From the NCBI GenBank assembly GCA_965247245.1, contig CBDFGV010000002.1:248001-312000 (forward strand): a stretch of 64,000 nt of DNA, in the 5' to 3' direction. Under the pieces are notes generated by a model. That model was not told the origin of the DNA and ran no database searches. It worked only from the letters and a program-made list of their open reading frames with translations. Position numbers and translations under genes: made by a program. The DNA comes from Tectiglobus sp965247245. Its GTDB lineage: Bacteria > Pseudomonadota > Alphaproteobacteria > Rhizobiales > Hyphomicrobiaceae. Positions 1-8,743 of this stretch are shown here, piece after piece; position 1 is the stretch's first letter; every line of letters starts with the position of its first letter.

Positions 1-600
1 GGTTACCACCATGGAAACCTGCGTGAGGCCTTGGTGGAGGCAGCGTTGTCCCTCATCGCCGAGAAGGGCCCAGCAGGTTTCACCTTTGCTGAGGCGGCTC
101 GTGCTGCCGGTGTTTCCGCGGCTGCACCCTATCGGCACTTTCGTGACAAGGACGCGTTGCTGGCCGGTGTCGCGCGCCTTGGGTTCGAGCGCTTCAGCGA
201 TATGCTGAGCAAGGCTTGGAATGACGGCAAACCGTCAGCCGAGGTTGCATTTAACAATCTTGGGAACGCTTACCTGGCATTCGCGCGGCAGGAGCCGGCG
301 TTTTTCACCGCGATGTTTGAGTCCGGTCTTTCTCACGCCGAGTACCCTGAGCTGCGGGAATCCGGTGACCGCGCCTTCGGTGTCCTGCGCGAAGCGTGTG
401 AGGCCGTCTCGAGCACAATACCATCTGAAAAAAGACCACCAGCCATGATGATGGCGTTACACATCTGGTCATTGTCTCACGGCATTGCTTCCTTGTTCGC
501 CAGGGGTGACCGCGCCCGGCGACCGATCCCAATGGAGCCCGAGGATTTGCTGGAAGCCGCATCGCTGATTTATATGGATGGACTGAGTAAGGATCGCTGA
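1..600 (+). CDS. TetR family transcriptional regulator, 5' end cut by window edge
   Basis: The reading frame is open from the first base and begins in a typical TetR N-terminus (YHHGNLREAL), so the start codon lies to the left of the window and only a few residues are missing. The helix-turn-helix is plain (AARAAGVSAAAPYRHF, then KDALLAG). The C-terminal roughly 140 residues are the ligand/dimer domain with no assignable ligand. It ends 12 bases before the convergent crotonase gene, so its target cannot be deduced from position. The family assignment is firm; the role as a repressor of a nearby catabolic gene is only inference. Confidence 0.9.
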   Translation, partial: GYHHGNLREALVEAALSLIAEKGPAGFTFAEAARAAGVSAAAPYRHFRDKDALLAGVARLGFERFSDMLSKAWNDGKPSAEVAFNNLGNAYLAFARQEPAFFTAMFESGLSHAEYPELRESGDRAFGVLREACEAVSSTIPSEKRPPAMMMALHIWSLSHGIASLFARGDRARRPIPMEPEDLLEAASLIYMDGLSKDR

Positions 601-612
601 AGTCGAGAAGAT

Positions 613-1368
613 TTACCGCCCTTCGAAAGTTGGAATGCGCTTTTCGAGACGTGCCGCAACACCTTCAACTGCATCGCGGGTGCCGTAGGTGGCCAGGGCA
701 CGATCATCCAGGGCCGAGTGCTCGGCATGGAACTGGATGTCCATTTGGCGCAGCATTATGGCTTTCATGGTCCGCATCGAGATTGGCGCATTCATCGCCA
801 AGCGATCGACGAGTTTCTTTGTGACGGCTTCCAGTTCATCTGGCGCAGCAACCCGCGAGATTATGCCAAGGTCATGCAGACGGCCAGCTGGCATTGGATC
901 TCCCAGCAACAGGAACTCACGTCCCTGGACTGGGCCGGCGCTGGACATGATCTTCTTCGTCAAAAACCATGTCGTTGAAACGCCCATCTGTGCCAATGGC
1001 ATCATCAAGTAGGTCTCGCTAGAGGCAACGACAAAGTCGCAGTGCAATGCGAGCTCGCAACCACCAGCGATCCCCGGACCATGGACTACAGCCACCACAG
1101 GCAAGGGGTAGCGCTGTACCGCATCAAACATCTGCTCGATGATCACGGCCTGCTCTGGATCCACACCCGTCGTTGCCAGCTGCAAACCGCCACAAAATGC
1201 CGGCCCCTCACCGCGCAACACCGTAACGCGCTCCTCAGGTGGTGGCTCAACCGCGAAGGCTGCGCGCAACTCCTCCATCATTTCTTCATTGAGCGAGTTG
1301 CGCTTTTCCGGACGGTTCAGTGTGACAGTGCGCACAGCACCGTTGGTCTCGACTTTGACGAGGCTCAT
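613..1368 (-). CDS. Enoyl-CoA hydratase/isomerase (crotonase) family protein
   Basis: 251 residues, the usual crotonase length. It shows the N-terminal NRPEKRNSLNEEM block, an oxyanion-hole segment (AFCGGLQLA) and the second glycine-rich segment (GIAGGCELAL). The first catalytic glutamate of true enoyl-CoA hydratases (in GGCE) is present. The second, normally in a PE-x-x-x-G motif, is replaced (MMPLAQMG). Family knowledge therefore suggests an isomerase, hydrolase or other crotonase reaction rather than classical hydration. It is a single gene on the minus strand; upstream, 234 bases without a convincing gene separate it from the divergent membrane-protein gene. Confidence 0.85.
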   Translation of the reverse strand: MSLVKVETNGAVRTVTLNRPEKRNSLNEEMMEELRAAFAVEPPPEERVTVLRGEGPAFCGGLQLATTGVDPEQAVIIEQMFDAVQRYPLPVVAVVHGPGIAGGCELALHCDFVVASSETYLMMPLAQMGVSTTWFLTKKIMSSAGPVQGREFLLLGDPMPAGRLHDLGIISRVAAPDELEAVTKKLVDRLAMNAPISMRTMKAIMLRQMDIQFHAEHSALDDRALATYGTRDAVEGVAARLEKRIPTFEGR

Positions 1369-1602
1369 TCATTTTCTCCGGCTTGGTCATAACTCGCTTT
1401 GCCAAGGTTACAGCAAACTGAACCCACGATGCCAGCAGAGCGACTTCTACAAACTTGATAAATCGCCGATGATCAGTTTCTAACGACCAATTTAACCGTC
1501 AGCTAACACAACACCTGTAGGTTGCACCTATTGATTCAAAGCAGAGTAACCGCTCCTCAAGATGCGAGTTTGACCAGGGAGCAGTTTCAAGGTTTCCGCA
1601 CG

Positions 1603-1956
1603 ATGAACCGAAATCGATTGTCTACCTCGAAGACCATTCAAAGACATGACGATACGAAGGAGATTCCGGTCATATCCTTGACGATCGGTGGCATTTGGGG
1701 CGTGTTCATTGGCCTCGGGCTGATCTATAGCAACGAGAATTATGAACTCATTAAAGCTACCTTAGACGGTGCACAGACCGGGCACCCGAATGGACCACTG
1801 ATCTTCCTGCTGACCGCTTTATCAGTGCCGCTCTTTTTTCTGGTCCTTCTTGTTGGTCTCATTGCCTTCCGTAAGAGTCAGAAATTCTGGCATTTCATTA
1901 TCGGGATTGTCGCCGGTTTTTCCGCTGCCAACATCTTGCAAGCCGTCACATATTAG
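1603..1956 (+). CDS. Small hypothetical membrane protein
   Basis: About 117 residues from the ATG at 1603. An in-frame TTG at 1522 would add 27 residues of unremarkable sequence, so I prefer the ATG. After a charged N-terminus of about 20 residues there are three hydrophobic stretches (roughly residues 22-42, 65-90 and 95-115), with a basic RKSQK loop between the last two. I do not recognise a family. It converges with the acyl-CoA dehydrogenase gene and is probably its own transcription unit. Confidence 0.55.
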   Translation: MNRNRLSTSKTIQRHDDTKEIPVISLTIGGIWGVFIGLGLIYSNENYELIKATLDGAQTGHPNGPLIFLLTALSVPLFFLVLLVGLIAFRKSQKFWHFIIGIVAGFSAANILQAVTY

Positions 1957-1987
1957 ATTGGCGGCGCCCAACTCCTATTTGTGTCCC

Positions 1988-3187
1988 CTAGTAGGACCGT
2001 GGCAGACCCAAAACGCGCTCGGCTATGAAGCAGCTAATCAGCTGCTGGCTAACTGGTGCCAAGCGGCCAATCTGAACTTCGCGGAACAAGCGCTCAACGT
2101 GATACTCCTGGGCATACCCCATGCCGCCGTGTGTCAGCACGGCGCGTTCACAGGCTTTGAAACCAGCTTCAGCGGCCAGATACTTCGCCATGTTGGCCTG
2201 CGCACCACAGGGACGGCCAGCGTCGTAGAGCATGGCAGCCTGAACCGTCGATAACCATGCTGCTTCGACCTCCATCCAGCTTTGAGCAAGAGGATGTTGA
2301 ATCGACTGGTTCATACCGATGGGGCGGCCGAAGACTGTTCGGTCATTCGCGTATTGCGTGGCCCGCGAGATCGCCTGGCGACCGATACCCACAACTTCGC
2401 CGGCAATCAGAATGCGTTCAGGATTAAGCCCATCAAGCAGTTGGTAGAAGCCACGACCGGGCTGGCCAACGACATCGCTTGCAGGCACACGTAGATCATC
2501 AATGAACAGCATGTTCGAGTTCACTGCATGCCGGCCCATCTTTGGGATTTCCCGGATCTCGACTTTCTTGCGATCGAGCTCGCAGAAGAACAGCGTCATA
2601 CCATCGGCGCGCTTGTCTCCTTTGCCGGCCTCTTCCGTGCGCGTCAGTAACAGGATGCGATCGGCCTGTTGTGCGCAAGAGTTCCAGATCTTGCGGCCGT
2701 TGATGACATAGTCATCGCCATCTCTGCGCGCAAAGGTCTTAATCTGTGTCGTATCAAGGCCGGCATCCGGTTCGGTTACGCCGAAGCTGGTCATGAGGTC
2801 GCCAGAGATGATCGGCGGCAGAAATTCTTTGCGTTGCTCATCGGTGCCGTATTTGACCAGAACATTGGGACCGAAGATATTGAGATGGATAGCGCTGGCT
2901 GCAGTTTGCGCTCCTGCCGAATTAGCGACAGCCTCCATCATCACGGTGGCTTCCATGATGCCAAGCGCCGAGCCACCAACCTCTTCCGGCATGCAGATGC
3001 CCAACCAACCGCCGTCTGCTATCGCCTTGCGGAACTCATGGGGGTAATTGCCGGTCCGATCAGTCTCCAACCAATAGTCATCATCGAAGTTCGCCATGAT
3101 GCGCTTGATGGCATCCTGGATTTCCTGCTGCTGATCGTTCAATTCGAAGGGCAGGGCCTGATTAGTGTCGGCGGCCATTCCATCCAT
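1988..3187 (-). CDS. Acyl-CoA dehydrogenase family protein
   Basis: 399 residues, full length. It carries the FAD/substrate signature (FGVTEPDAGLDTTQIKT), the ING-x-KIWNS strand and the C-terminal HGGMGYAQEYHVERLFRE helix. The YEGT-type glutamate of medium-chain enzymes is absent (RLAPVS instead), but a glutamate sits in LNPERILIAGE, where isovaleryl- and long-chain acyl-CoA dehydrogenases carry their catalytic base. It would introduce an alpha-beta double bond in an acyl-CoA, passing electrons to ETF. Last gene of the minus-strand catabolic operon, 22 bases after a CoA-transferase gene. A paralogue with a matching C-terminus is at 26156-27343. Confidence 0.92.
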   Translation of the reverse strand: MDGMAADTNQALPFELNDQQQEIQDAIKRIMANFDDDYWLETDRTGNYPHEFRKAIADGGWLGICMPEEVGGSALGIMEATVMMEAVANSAGAQTAASAIHLNIFGPNVLVKYGTDEQRKEFLPPIISGDLMTSFGVTEPDAGLDTTQIKTFARRDGDDYVINGRKIWNSCAQQADRILLLTRTEEAGKGDKRADGMTLFFCELDRKKVEIREIPKMGRHAVNSNMLFIDDLRVPASDVVGQPGRGFYQLLDGLNPERILIAGEVVGIGRQAISRATQYANDRTVFGRPIGMNQSIQHPLAQSWMEVEAAWLSTVQAAMLYDAGRPCGAQANMAKYLAAEAGFKACERAVLTHGGMGYAQEYHVERLFREVQIGRLAPVSQQLISCFIAERVLGLPRSY

Positions 3188-3209
3188 CGTTATTCTCCTT
3201 CCAAGCTCG

Positions 3210-4391
3210 CTAGTTCGGTACGATGACCGAGCCCGCGGCGATCAGTTGTTCGATTCTCTCTGAGGCCACGCCAGCCTCCGCCAGCAACTCACGGGAATGC
3301 TCCCCGAGGTGCGGGCTCAGACGAGTGTTGTTGGTACGGCCCGGCGTGCGCGGGACCGGCCCTTCACCAGGTGTTGCCACTGGAAACACAGGCGCGGCAT
3401 CTGTTCCCATCGTCTGCGGATGAGCGAGCCATTGTCCGTAGTCGTTGATTGGACTGGCCAGAACGCCCTCGGCCGTAAGCCGCCCAGCCCACTCATTGGT
3501 TGTTTCGGTTTTGAGGATGTCGTCGAGTATTCCGGTCAACTCAGCAATGTTCTCAGAGCGTTTTTCGAAGCTTGCGTACTTTGGATTGTCGATCAGATCT
3601 TCGCGCTTGATTGCCCGGCAGATGGCATGCCAATCACTCTCTCGCACTAGCGTCAGAGCCAACCAACCATCTGATGTTGGGTAGCTTCCTGCCGGTGGGT
3701 TGAGCTTGATCGGCATCCCGCCAATGATGCCGTACTCCAAAACCTTCGGACCCTGTATTGCGGCGGCGGACTGTGCGAGCGAGACGTCGAGATGGCGGGC
3801 TTCGCGCTTCGCCGGGTCGCCCCACAGCGCCATGGTCGCTGACTGAAATGCATAGAGACCAGTGATAGCATCGATGATGGTGGTGTCGATCTTGGCAGGG
3901 ACATCGGCTCGCCCGCGGTTGATCATCATCATGCCCGAGTGGGCCTGGGCCACGGTGTCACTCAACGGCCGCTTGGCATCAGGACCCGTCTGCCCAAGTC
4001 CAGAGACTGAGACGTAGATGATCTTCGGCTGCCGCGCCTTGATCGCATCGAAACCAATTCCAAGGCGTTCTGACACGCCCGGCCGATTGTTCTCGATAAA
4101 CACATCACTCTTTGATGCGAATTCCAGTACGACGTCGAGCGCACCCTCAGCCTTTAGATCCAGCGCCAGGCTCTCTTTACCCCGGTTGTAGTAGATAAAG
4201 CCGGCCGAACCGTTGTCATAACCGGGGCCAAGCGGGCGCATCCAATCCCCACCCGGTGGCTCGATCTTGACCACCCGTGCCCCGTATTCCGCGAACAGGC
4301 CTCCGCAGTGGGGACCGGCAACGCCTTGTGATAAATCGAGCACACGAAGCCCTTCGAGGGGGCGGAGATCCAACATGGCCTGTCCGAACAT
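3210..4391 (-). CDS. Class III (CaiB/BaiF) CoA-transferase
   Basis: 393 residues. The N-terminus has the family pattern (LRVLDLSQGVAGPHCGGLFAEYGA, shortened here to LRVLDLSQGVAGPHCG) followed by VVKIEPPGGD. The nucleophilic aspartate expected around residue 170 lies in DTTIIDAITGLYAFQ. Such enzymes move CoA between carboxylic acids, activating a substrate without ATP. It is followed 22 bases later by an acyl-CoA dehydrogenase, so the pair probably activates and then oxidises one acid. A second ATG at codon 6 (4376) is an alternative start. The substrate is unknown. Confidence 0.9.
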   Translation of the reverse strand: MFGQAMLDLRPLEGLRVLDLSQGVAGPHCGGLFAEYGARVVKIEPPGGDWMRPLGPGYDNGSAGFIYYNRGKESLALDLKAEGALDVVLEFASKSDVFIENNRPGVSERLGIGFDAIKARQPKIIYVSVSGLGQTGPDAKRPLSDTVAQAHSGMMMINRGRADVPAKIDTTIIDAITGLYAFQSATMALWGDPAKREARHLDVSLAQSAAAIQGPKVLEYGIIGGMPIKLNPPAGSYPTSDGWLALTLVRESDWHAICRAIKREDLIDNPKYASFEKRSENIAELTGILDDILKTETTNEWAGRLTAEGVLASPINDYGQWLAHPQTMGTDAAPVFPVATPGEGPVPRTPGRTNNTRLSPHLGEHSRELLAEAGVASERIEQLIAAGSVIVPN

Positions 4392-4459
4392 GACTGCATT
4401 GAGAAGTGTCGACTCTATCGCTGTCCGGCAGGAAGCGCAAAGCCTGTGAGCAATAGGAA

Positions 4460-5776
4460 TCAGGCAGATGATCCGGGTGTCCTGACAGATCTGACTGGTG
4501 CTTTGGGCGGACCGGTTAGAAGGGCCGCGAGCAAGGCAGTTCCGGCAAGGCCCGCAAAGACGGTCAATGATAGAACGTAGTCGCCGGTCGCATCATAGAG
4601 GATACCGGAGATTAAAGGACCGCTTGCCTGCGCGATCACTTGAATGCTGAGCGCAATTCCGCGGATTGCTCCGAAACTCTTCCGGCCAAAATAGTCAGCC
4701 CAGGCAATTGGCAACACCGTTAGCACGCCGCCCATGCCAAGCCCAAAGATCAATGCGGTGGTATAGCCCTCAAGATTATTGTTCAGCCAGATCATCCCAG
4801 CCGGTGCAGCGGCCGAACAAATTGCGGAGATTGCAAGACTGAGGCGTACCGGAAACCAGCGCGCGACGAGGCCGAACAGGACACCGGACACACCGGATGC
4901 TAATGAAAAAGTGCTGATCATCAGCGCTGCCTGGGTCGGGTCAATACCGCGCTCAATGAGGTGGGGTGCCTGATGCAGGGATACGCCGGCCTGCACCGGA
5001 TAGACCAGAGCGGTATAGAGCGAGAGCAACCAAAAGGCCGGTGTCCTCAACGCCTCGGCGCGTGTGAAGTCTGGCTCTGGTTTCTCCGGCTCAGAGGCCG
5101 CTGCCTCGCCTTCCTTTGTATCTCCAGCAGCTTTTACAGAGCCACCGTCCGGTCTCAGGCCCATATCTTCGGGCCGGCGCACCATCAACAACCAGTTTGG
5201 TATGAAACCGACGATCAAGACAGTTGCACCGACAGCAAGCCAACCTGTTCGCCAGCCATCGTGAACAATCGTGAGCTGAGCCAGAAGCGGAACACAAACC
5301 AGACCGAGCATCAGCGAGGCGGTCGAAATTGAGGTCGCGACACCTCGCAGACGCACAAACCAATTGTTGATGGCCCCGTAGATGCCAAGATCAAACGGCC
5401 CGGCAAACGTCAGCCTGCCAATACAAAAGAAAATTGTGAAATAAAGGAGCGACTGAGTCAGTGAGAGCGCTGCAGCGCACGTCGCCATGATGAGCACTGA
5501 AAGGCAGAGCATCGCGCGGGCGCCGTGGCGATCCAGCATGGGACCGAGGACCGGCGACGTCAGGGCAGCTAGCAAACCTCCAAGTGAGACGGCCGCCGAC
5601 ATACCCGTTCGCGACCAGCCAAACTCGCTGGTCATTGGATCGACAAATATTGAGAGCGTCGCAACCGCCGAACCCTGCCTGGCGAAGCCAGCACAGCAGA
5701 CGCACGCCAAGATAACCCAGCCGTAAAAGAATGGGAGGCGCGGCTGCAGTAGAGCCGGAAGGCCTTTCTGGCTCAT
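4460..5776 (-). CDS. Major facilitator superfamily transporter (monocarboxylate/OFA-like)
   Basis: 438 residues with about 12 hydrophobic segments and the usual charged central loop (residues 200-235, Glu/Lys/Pro-rich). After TM2 it has the MFS motif-A region (LGPMLDRHGARAM). The overall pattern resembles the oxalate/formate and monocarboxylate branch of MFS, which fits uptake of an organic acid. It lies between an alpha/beta hydrolase (48 bases upstream) and a CoA-transferase (68 bases downstream), so it most likely imports the substrate of this operon. The substrate itself is inference only. Confidence 0.88.
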   Translation of the reverse strand: MSQKGLPALLQPRLPFFYGWVILACVCCAGFARQGSAVATLSIFVDPMTSEFGWSRTGMSAAVSLGGLLAALTSPVLGPMLDRHGARAMLCLSVLIMATCAAALSLTQSLLYFTIFFCIGRLTFAGPFDLGIYGAINNWFVRLRGVATSISTASLMLGLVCVPLLAQLTIVHDGWRTGWLAVGATVLIVGFIPNWLLMVRRPEDMGLRPDGGSVKAAGDTKEGEAAASEPEKPEPDFTRAEALRTPAFWLLSLYTALVYPVQAGVSLHQAPHLIERGIDPTQAALMISTFSLASGVSGVLFGLVARWFPVRLSLAISAICSAAAPAGMIWLNNNLEGYTTALIFGLGMGGVLTVLPIAWADYFGRKSFGAIRGIALSIQVIAQASGPLISGILYDATGDYVLSLTVFAGLAGTALLAALLTGPPKAPVRSVRTPGSSA

Positions 5777-5824
5777 AGGCTCGCAGCCTTTCCGAATTAT
5801 GACGACGAATGCACGTCAGGTTTT

Positions 5825-6676
5825 CTAGGTTACAGCGATGTCGTCGAGGACGGGATAAAGGTAGCTCGTGAACGTTTCAGGGTCTTCGCTCATCGGGAAA
5901 TGACCGAGCCCCTTCATGATCGTCAGTTTGGCACCTTCGATCTTGGCCGCTGTGGCCTCACTCGCCGCCGGCGTGCAAGAATAATCATACTCACCTGTCA
6001 GCATGTAGACAGGGCACTGCGCAGTATCGATCTCATGGACCTTGTCGCTAATGTCGCCATCAATGGAATAGAAGTACAAGTCTCCCATAAAGACTCCGGG
6101 ACCGCCTTGCATGTAATGCCACAGCGTTTCCCAGCGGTGCTTCAACGGTGCGGCAGGCCCGACAAGACCATAACAGTAGGCGGCACTCATCTCGCCGCCG
6201 TGGATGGTCGGGCGATGCAGCCAGGAGATATCGAAATAGCGCTGCTCTTTTGCCGAGGACTGCAGACCGATGATGCAGCGCCAATAGTCCGGATGGCGAC
6301 GCGCCAGTTCCAAAACGACGCGACCGCCGATCGAGCAACCGGTTACAACCGGGTTCTCCAACTGCAACGCTTTGGCGACCGTCATGACCAGCTCGACGTA
6401 GGAGTCTGTCGTCAGCTTGTATTCTTCGTCCTGCCAACCTTCCGGTGGCGACGATTTCCCGTGCCAAGGCATGTCGAAGACAATGACCCGGAAGCGTTCA
6501 GTGATTTTAGGATCGTTGAGTAGCGCCCTGTACTGGCGGCCATCAGAACCGGCTGTATGCAGGCACACCAGCGGAATGCCCTGACCCGCCTCTTCCCAGT
6601 AGAGGCGATGCGGCCGGCCATGAATATCGAGGCGCATGTAGCGGCCTGTGATTGGTTCGATTTCAATAGCGCTCAT
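5825..6676 (-). CDS. Alpha/beta hydrolase
   Basis: 283 residues. The nucleophile elbow is GCSIGG (about residue 117) in VTGCSIGGRVVLELA. An acidic residue in LTGEYDYSC and a histidine in KGLGHFPMSEDPE complete a plausible triad, and an HTAG segment in the LVCLHTAGSDGRQYR stretch supplies the oxyanion hole. The ATG overlaps the stop of the upstream 122-residue gene (ATGA at 6673-6676), which indicates translational coupling. In this operon it may hydrolyse an ester, lactone or C-C bond of the imported acid. Confidence 0.88.
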   Translation of the reverse strand: MSAIEIEPITGRYMRLDIHGRPHRLYWEEAGQGIPLVCLHTAGSDGRQYRALLNDPKITERFRVIVFDMPWHGKSSPPEGWQDEEYKLTTDSYVELVMTVAKALQLENPVVTGCSIGGRVVLELARRHPDYWRCIIGLQSSAKEQRYFDISWLHRPTIHGGEMSAAYCYGLVGPAAPLKHRWETLWHYMQGGPGVFMGDLYFYSIDGDISDKVHEIDTAQCPVYMLTGEYDYSCTPAASEATAAKIEGAKLTIMKGLGHFPMSEDPETFTSYLYPVLDDIAVT

Positions 6677-7041
6677 GCCCCACCTCCCAACTTGCGAGGC
6701 TTCTCCAGCATCAGCTTGAGGGTTAGAAAATTGGCCATCGCCATCTCAATATTGCCCTCCATCTGCATCTTGCCTTCGCGGATTAACGCGATGATGTCGT
6801 GATGGCGCGGCTTTGGGATGGGCTTCCAAAACTCCTGCCAGGCCTCTTCGGTGCCGCGGATCTTGAAGTCGTATGGCGTGACGTAGACGTTGGCGGGACT
6901 GACGTTTTCAATTCGCCCGCTGCGGATCTCGACAAGATGACCCTCATTGCCAATCTGCAGCAACATATTGGCAGTCATCCAGCGACCGCGATTGACGAGA
7001 GCTGCATCGTTGTTGACCAAGTCTTGTAATTTCTCAATCAC
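6673..7041 (-). CDS. SCP2-like small conserved protein with GTG start
   Basis: 122 residues if read from the GTG at 7041. A longer frame to 7107 exists, but the GTG is supported by GGAGG ten bases upstream and by a four-base GTGA overlap with the stop of the exported mini-protein gene. The C-terminal half (IREGKMQMEGNIEMAMANF) resembles the end of a sterol-carrier-2/lipid-binding fold, with a preceding PKPRHHDIIAL segment; that match is weak. It overlaps the next hydrolase gene by ATGA. It probably binds the hydrophobic or CoA-linked substrate of the adjacent hydrolase, but this is a guess. Confidence 0.75.
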   Translation of the reverse strand: MIEKLQDLVNNDAALVNRGRWMTANMLLQIGNEGHLVEIRSGRIENVSPANVYVTPYDFKIRGTEEAWQEFWKPIPKPRHHDIIALIREGKMQMEGNIEMAMANFLTLKLMLEKPRKLGGGA

Positions 7042-7190
7042 GTTGATGGGACCTCCGCAGGTACACACATATCCAACTCGTCGGAGTGCACTTCGCCCTT
7101 CGGGCAAGGCTCAAAGCAGCCGTATGCCAGTGCCGGTGACACAGAACCAAAGGCAAGAACTCCCGCAAGAACGAAAACCAGCCATCTCAT
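7038..7190 (-). CDS. Tiny exported cysteine-containing protein (50 aa)
   Basis: A short gene lying between the CoA-transferase (ends 7207) and the SCP2-like gene. It starts at an ATG (7190) with GGAG eight bases upstream. It encodes a clean signal peptide (MRWLVFVLAGVLAFG, with a likely cut after SPALA) and a mature part of about 28 residues holding three cysteines (YGCFEPCPKGEVH, then DMCVP). Its TGA overlaps the GTG of the next gene. The function is unknown. The signal peptide, ribosome site and coupled overlap together make a real gene likely. Confidence 0.7.
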   Translation of the reverse strand: MRWLVFVLAGVLAFGSVSPALAYGCFEPCPKGEVHSDELDMCVPAEVPST

Positions 7191-7206
7191 CGGCAATGCT
7201 CCAAAA

Positions 7207-8412
7207 CTATTTCGACACGCGAATTTCATTCTCGTCATTGAGCAATTGGTTGAACACGTAGTCATTCCAATCCCCAAGCGACGGCCCGAGGCTCTCGATC
7301 GAACCGGGCGTCTCCGACAGCCTTGGCAATGTGTTTGGTACCGTGATGTCACCATGCAACGCATGCTTGAAGGTCGTCATGGTTTGACGTTCGGCAAAGT
7401 GCGGGTCGTTGAAGATGTCAGCGACAGAGTTCACGGATCCGCAGGGGACATCGCCGTCGGTACATTGTTGGACGACCTCGGCCATTGGCAGCGATTTGGT
7501 AAATGCTTCGACTTCGCCCTCAATCATGTCACGGTCGTTGATGCGATCCTTGGTCGTCGAATGGCTGTCTGCGAGTTCTGGCTTCTTCAGAACGTTGCGT
7601 GCCATGCGATGCCACATCCGGTCGCTGGTGCAGGCAATCGCCACCCATTTCCCGTCTGCCGTCGGAAAGTGCCCGTGTGGACAGGCATTGCGCGTGCTGA
7701 CACCCTCACGCTCTCGGACGATGCCATGCTTTCCGTAGAGTGGAGCCATCTCGTCGAGAACTCGGAAAATCGATTCAAAGAGCGCTACGTCGATGATCTG
7801 ACCTTTGCCGGTTTGTTCCGCGACGCGCAGCGCAAGAAGACCACCGAGCGCACCGTAGAACCCCGAGATGTAGTCAGCCAACGAGGTCGAGCCCGGCGTC
7901 ACCGGCGGTGTGTCATTGCCTGGAAGGCCGGCGAGATAGGTCAACCCACCGACTGCGTGCGCGATGCGCGCAAAACCAGGTCGATCACGGTAGGGGCCTG
8001 TCTGGCCGTAACCGCTGATGCGGATAATCACCAATTTCGGGTTGATCCCATGCAGAACATCCGGACCAATGCCCCACTTCTCCAGCGTGCCCGGCCTAAA
8101 GTTCTCGGTGAGAATGTCTGATCGGCGAACCAGCTCTTTGAGTTGGGCCACACCCTCCTCCGATTTAAAATCCATCGTCACAGAGTGCTTGTTGCGGGCT
8201 TCGCTCAACCACGCGAGGGTTTCACCATGAACCTCTGTCGGAGTTCCAAACACCCGCATGGGATCGCCATCCGGATGCTCAACCTTGATGACTTCGGCGC
8301 CAAATTCACCGAGGATCGTCGCTGCGAACGGTGCTGCGATGAAGGTCGCAAGATCCAACACGCGGACACCGTCTAATGGTTTTGGGGTTTTATTCTCGGC
8401 AGCTGACGGCAT
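7207..8412 (-). CDS. Class III (CaiB/BaiF) CoA-transferase
   Basis: 401 residues, full length. It has the N-terminal GVRVLDLATFIAAPFAAT block, VIKVEHPDGDPMR, and the predicted nucleophile aspartate in TSLADYISGFYGALGG. The C-terminal substrate-binding part ends with a GPSLGDWNDYV motif where relatives have a GxHxD. It is clearly distinct from the CoA-transferase at 3210-4391, so the operon holds two, possibly for two successive acids or for a donor/acceptor pair. It lies 22 bases downstream of the 81-residue gene. Confidence 0.9.
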   Translation of the reverse strand: MPSAAENKTPKPLDGVRVLDLATFIAAPFAATILGEFGAEVIKVEHPDGDPMRVFGTPTEVHGETLAWLSEARNKHSVTMDFKSEEGVAQLKELVRRSDILTENFRPGTLEKWGIGPDVLHGINPKLVIIRISGYGQTGPYRDRPGFARIAHAVGGLTYLAGLPGNDTPPVTPGSTSLADYISGFYGALGGLLALRVAEQTGKGQIIDVALFESIFRVLDEMAPLYGKHGIVREREGVSTRNACPHGHFPTADGKWVAIACTSDRMWHRMARNVLKKPELADSHSTTKDRINDRDMIEGEVEAFTKSLPMAEVVQQCTDGDVPCGSVNSVADIFNDPHFAERQTMTTFKHALHGDITVPNTLPRLSETPGSIESLGPSLGDWNDYVFNQLLNDENEIRVSK

Positions 8413-8434
8413 TGGCGTGTGGCTCCTGAAGATC

Positions 8435-8680
8435 TCACGATAGGATGTCTAGGGATGCCTCGCGAAGCCAGGGAACGCAAGCGATCGCACCATCCAATGC
8501 CTGATCTTGTGTGGTGTAGCGTTTCCCGCCGTACCCACCGGCCATCTGCCAGCCGCGGCTATCCTCGGGGTCTCTGCGGTATTCGTCGAAACCAAAGCTG
8601 CCGTCATCACGGCGGAAGAGGTCGACACAGCGCATCCCATCTTCGGTTTCGATTGACCGCATTACCAACGGCTTCGCCAT
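8435..8680 (-). CDS. Small conserved hypothetical protein (81 aa)
   Basis: 81 residues, acidic and aromatic, with no signal peptide or membrane segment. A notable block is RDDGSFGFDEYRRDPED, followed by GGYGGKRYTTQ. I recall proteins of this kind in alphaproteobacteria but cannot name the family. It sits 63 bases after the D-2-hydroxyacid dehydrogenase and 22 bases before the CoA-transferase, inside the operon, and has weak Shine-Dalgarno support (GAGA). Operon position and composition suggest it is expressed; the role is unknown. Confidence 0.65.
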   Translation of the reverse strand: MAKPLVMRSIETEDGMRCVDLFRRDDGSFGFDEYRRDPEDSRGWQMAGGYGGKRYTTQDQALDGAIACVPWLREASLDILS

Positions 8681-8743
8681 GATGTTTCTCGGTTGGAACG
8701 CTTCCTTCGACCGTCCGCTTTTGATCAGAGGCTGATCGCGGCC

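Noticed and set aside
5900..6523. A 207-codon plus-strand frame across the alpha/beta hydrolase
   Set aside because: The minus strand carries nucleophile-elbow and oxyanion motifs; the plus frame has none.
7246..8121. A 291-codon plus-strand frame across the CoA-transferase gene
   Set aside because: The minus strand here encodes a full CaiB-family protein with all motifs; the plus-strand frame has no recognisable motif and no ribosome site, so it is a shadow.
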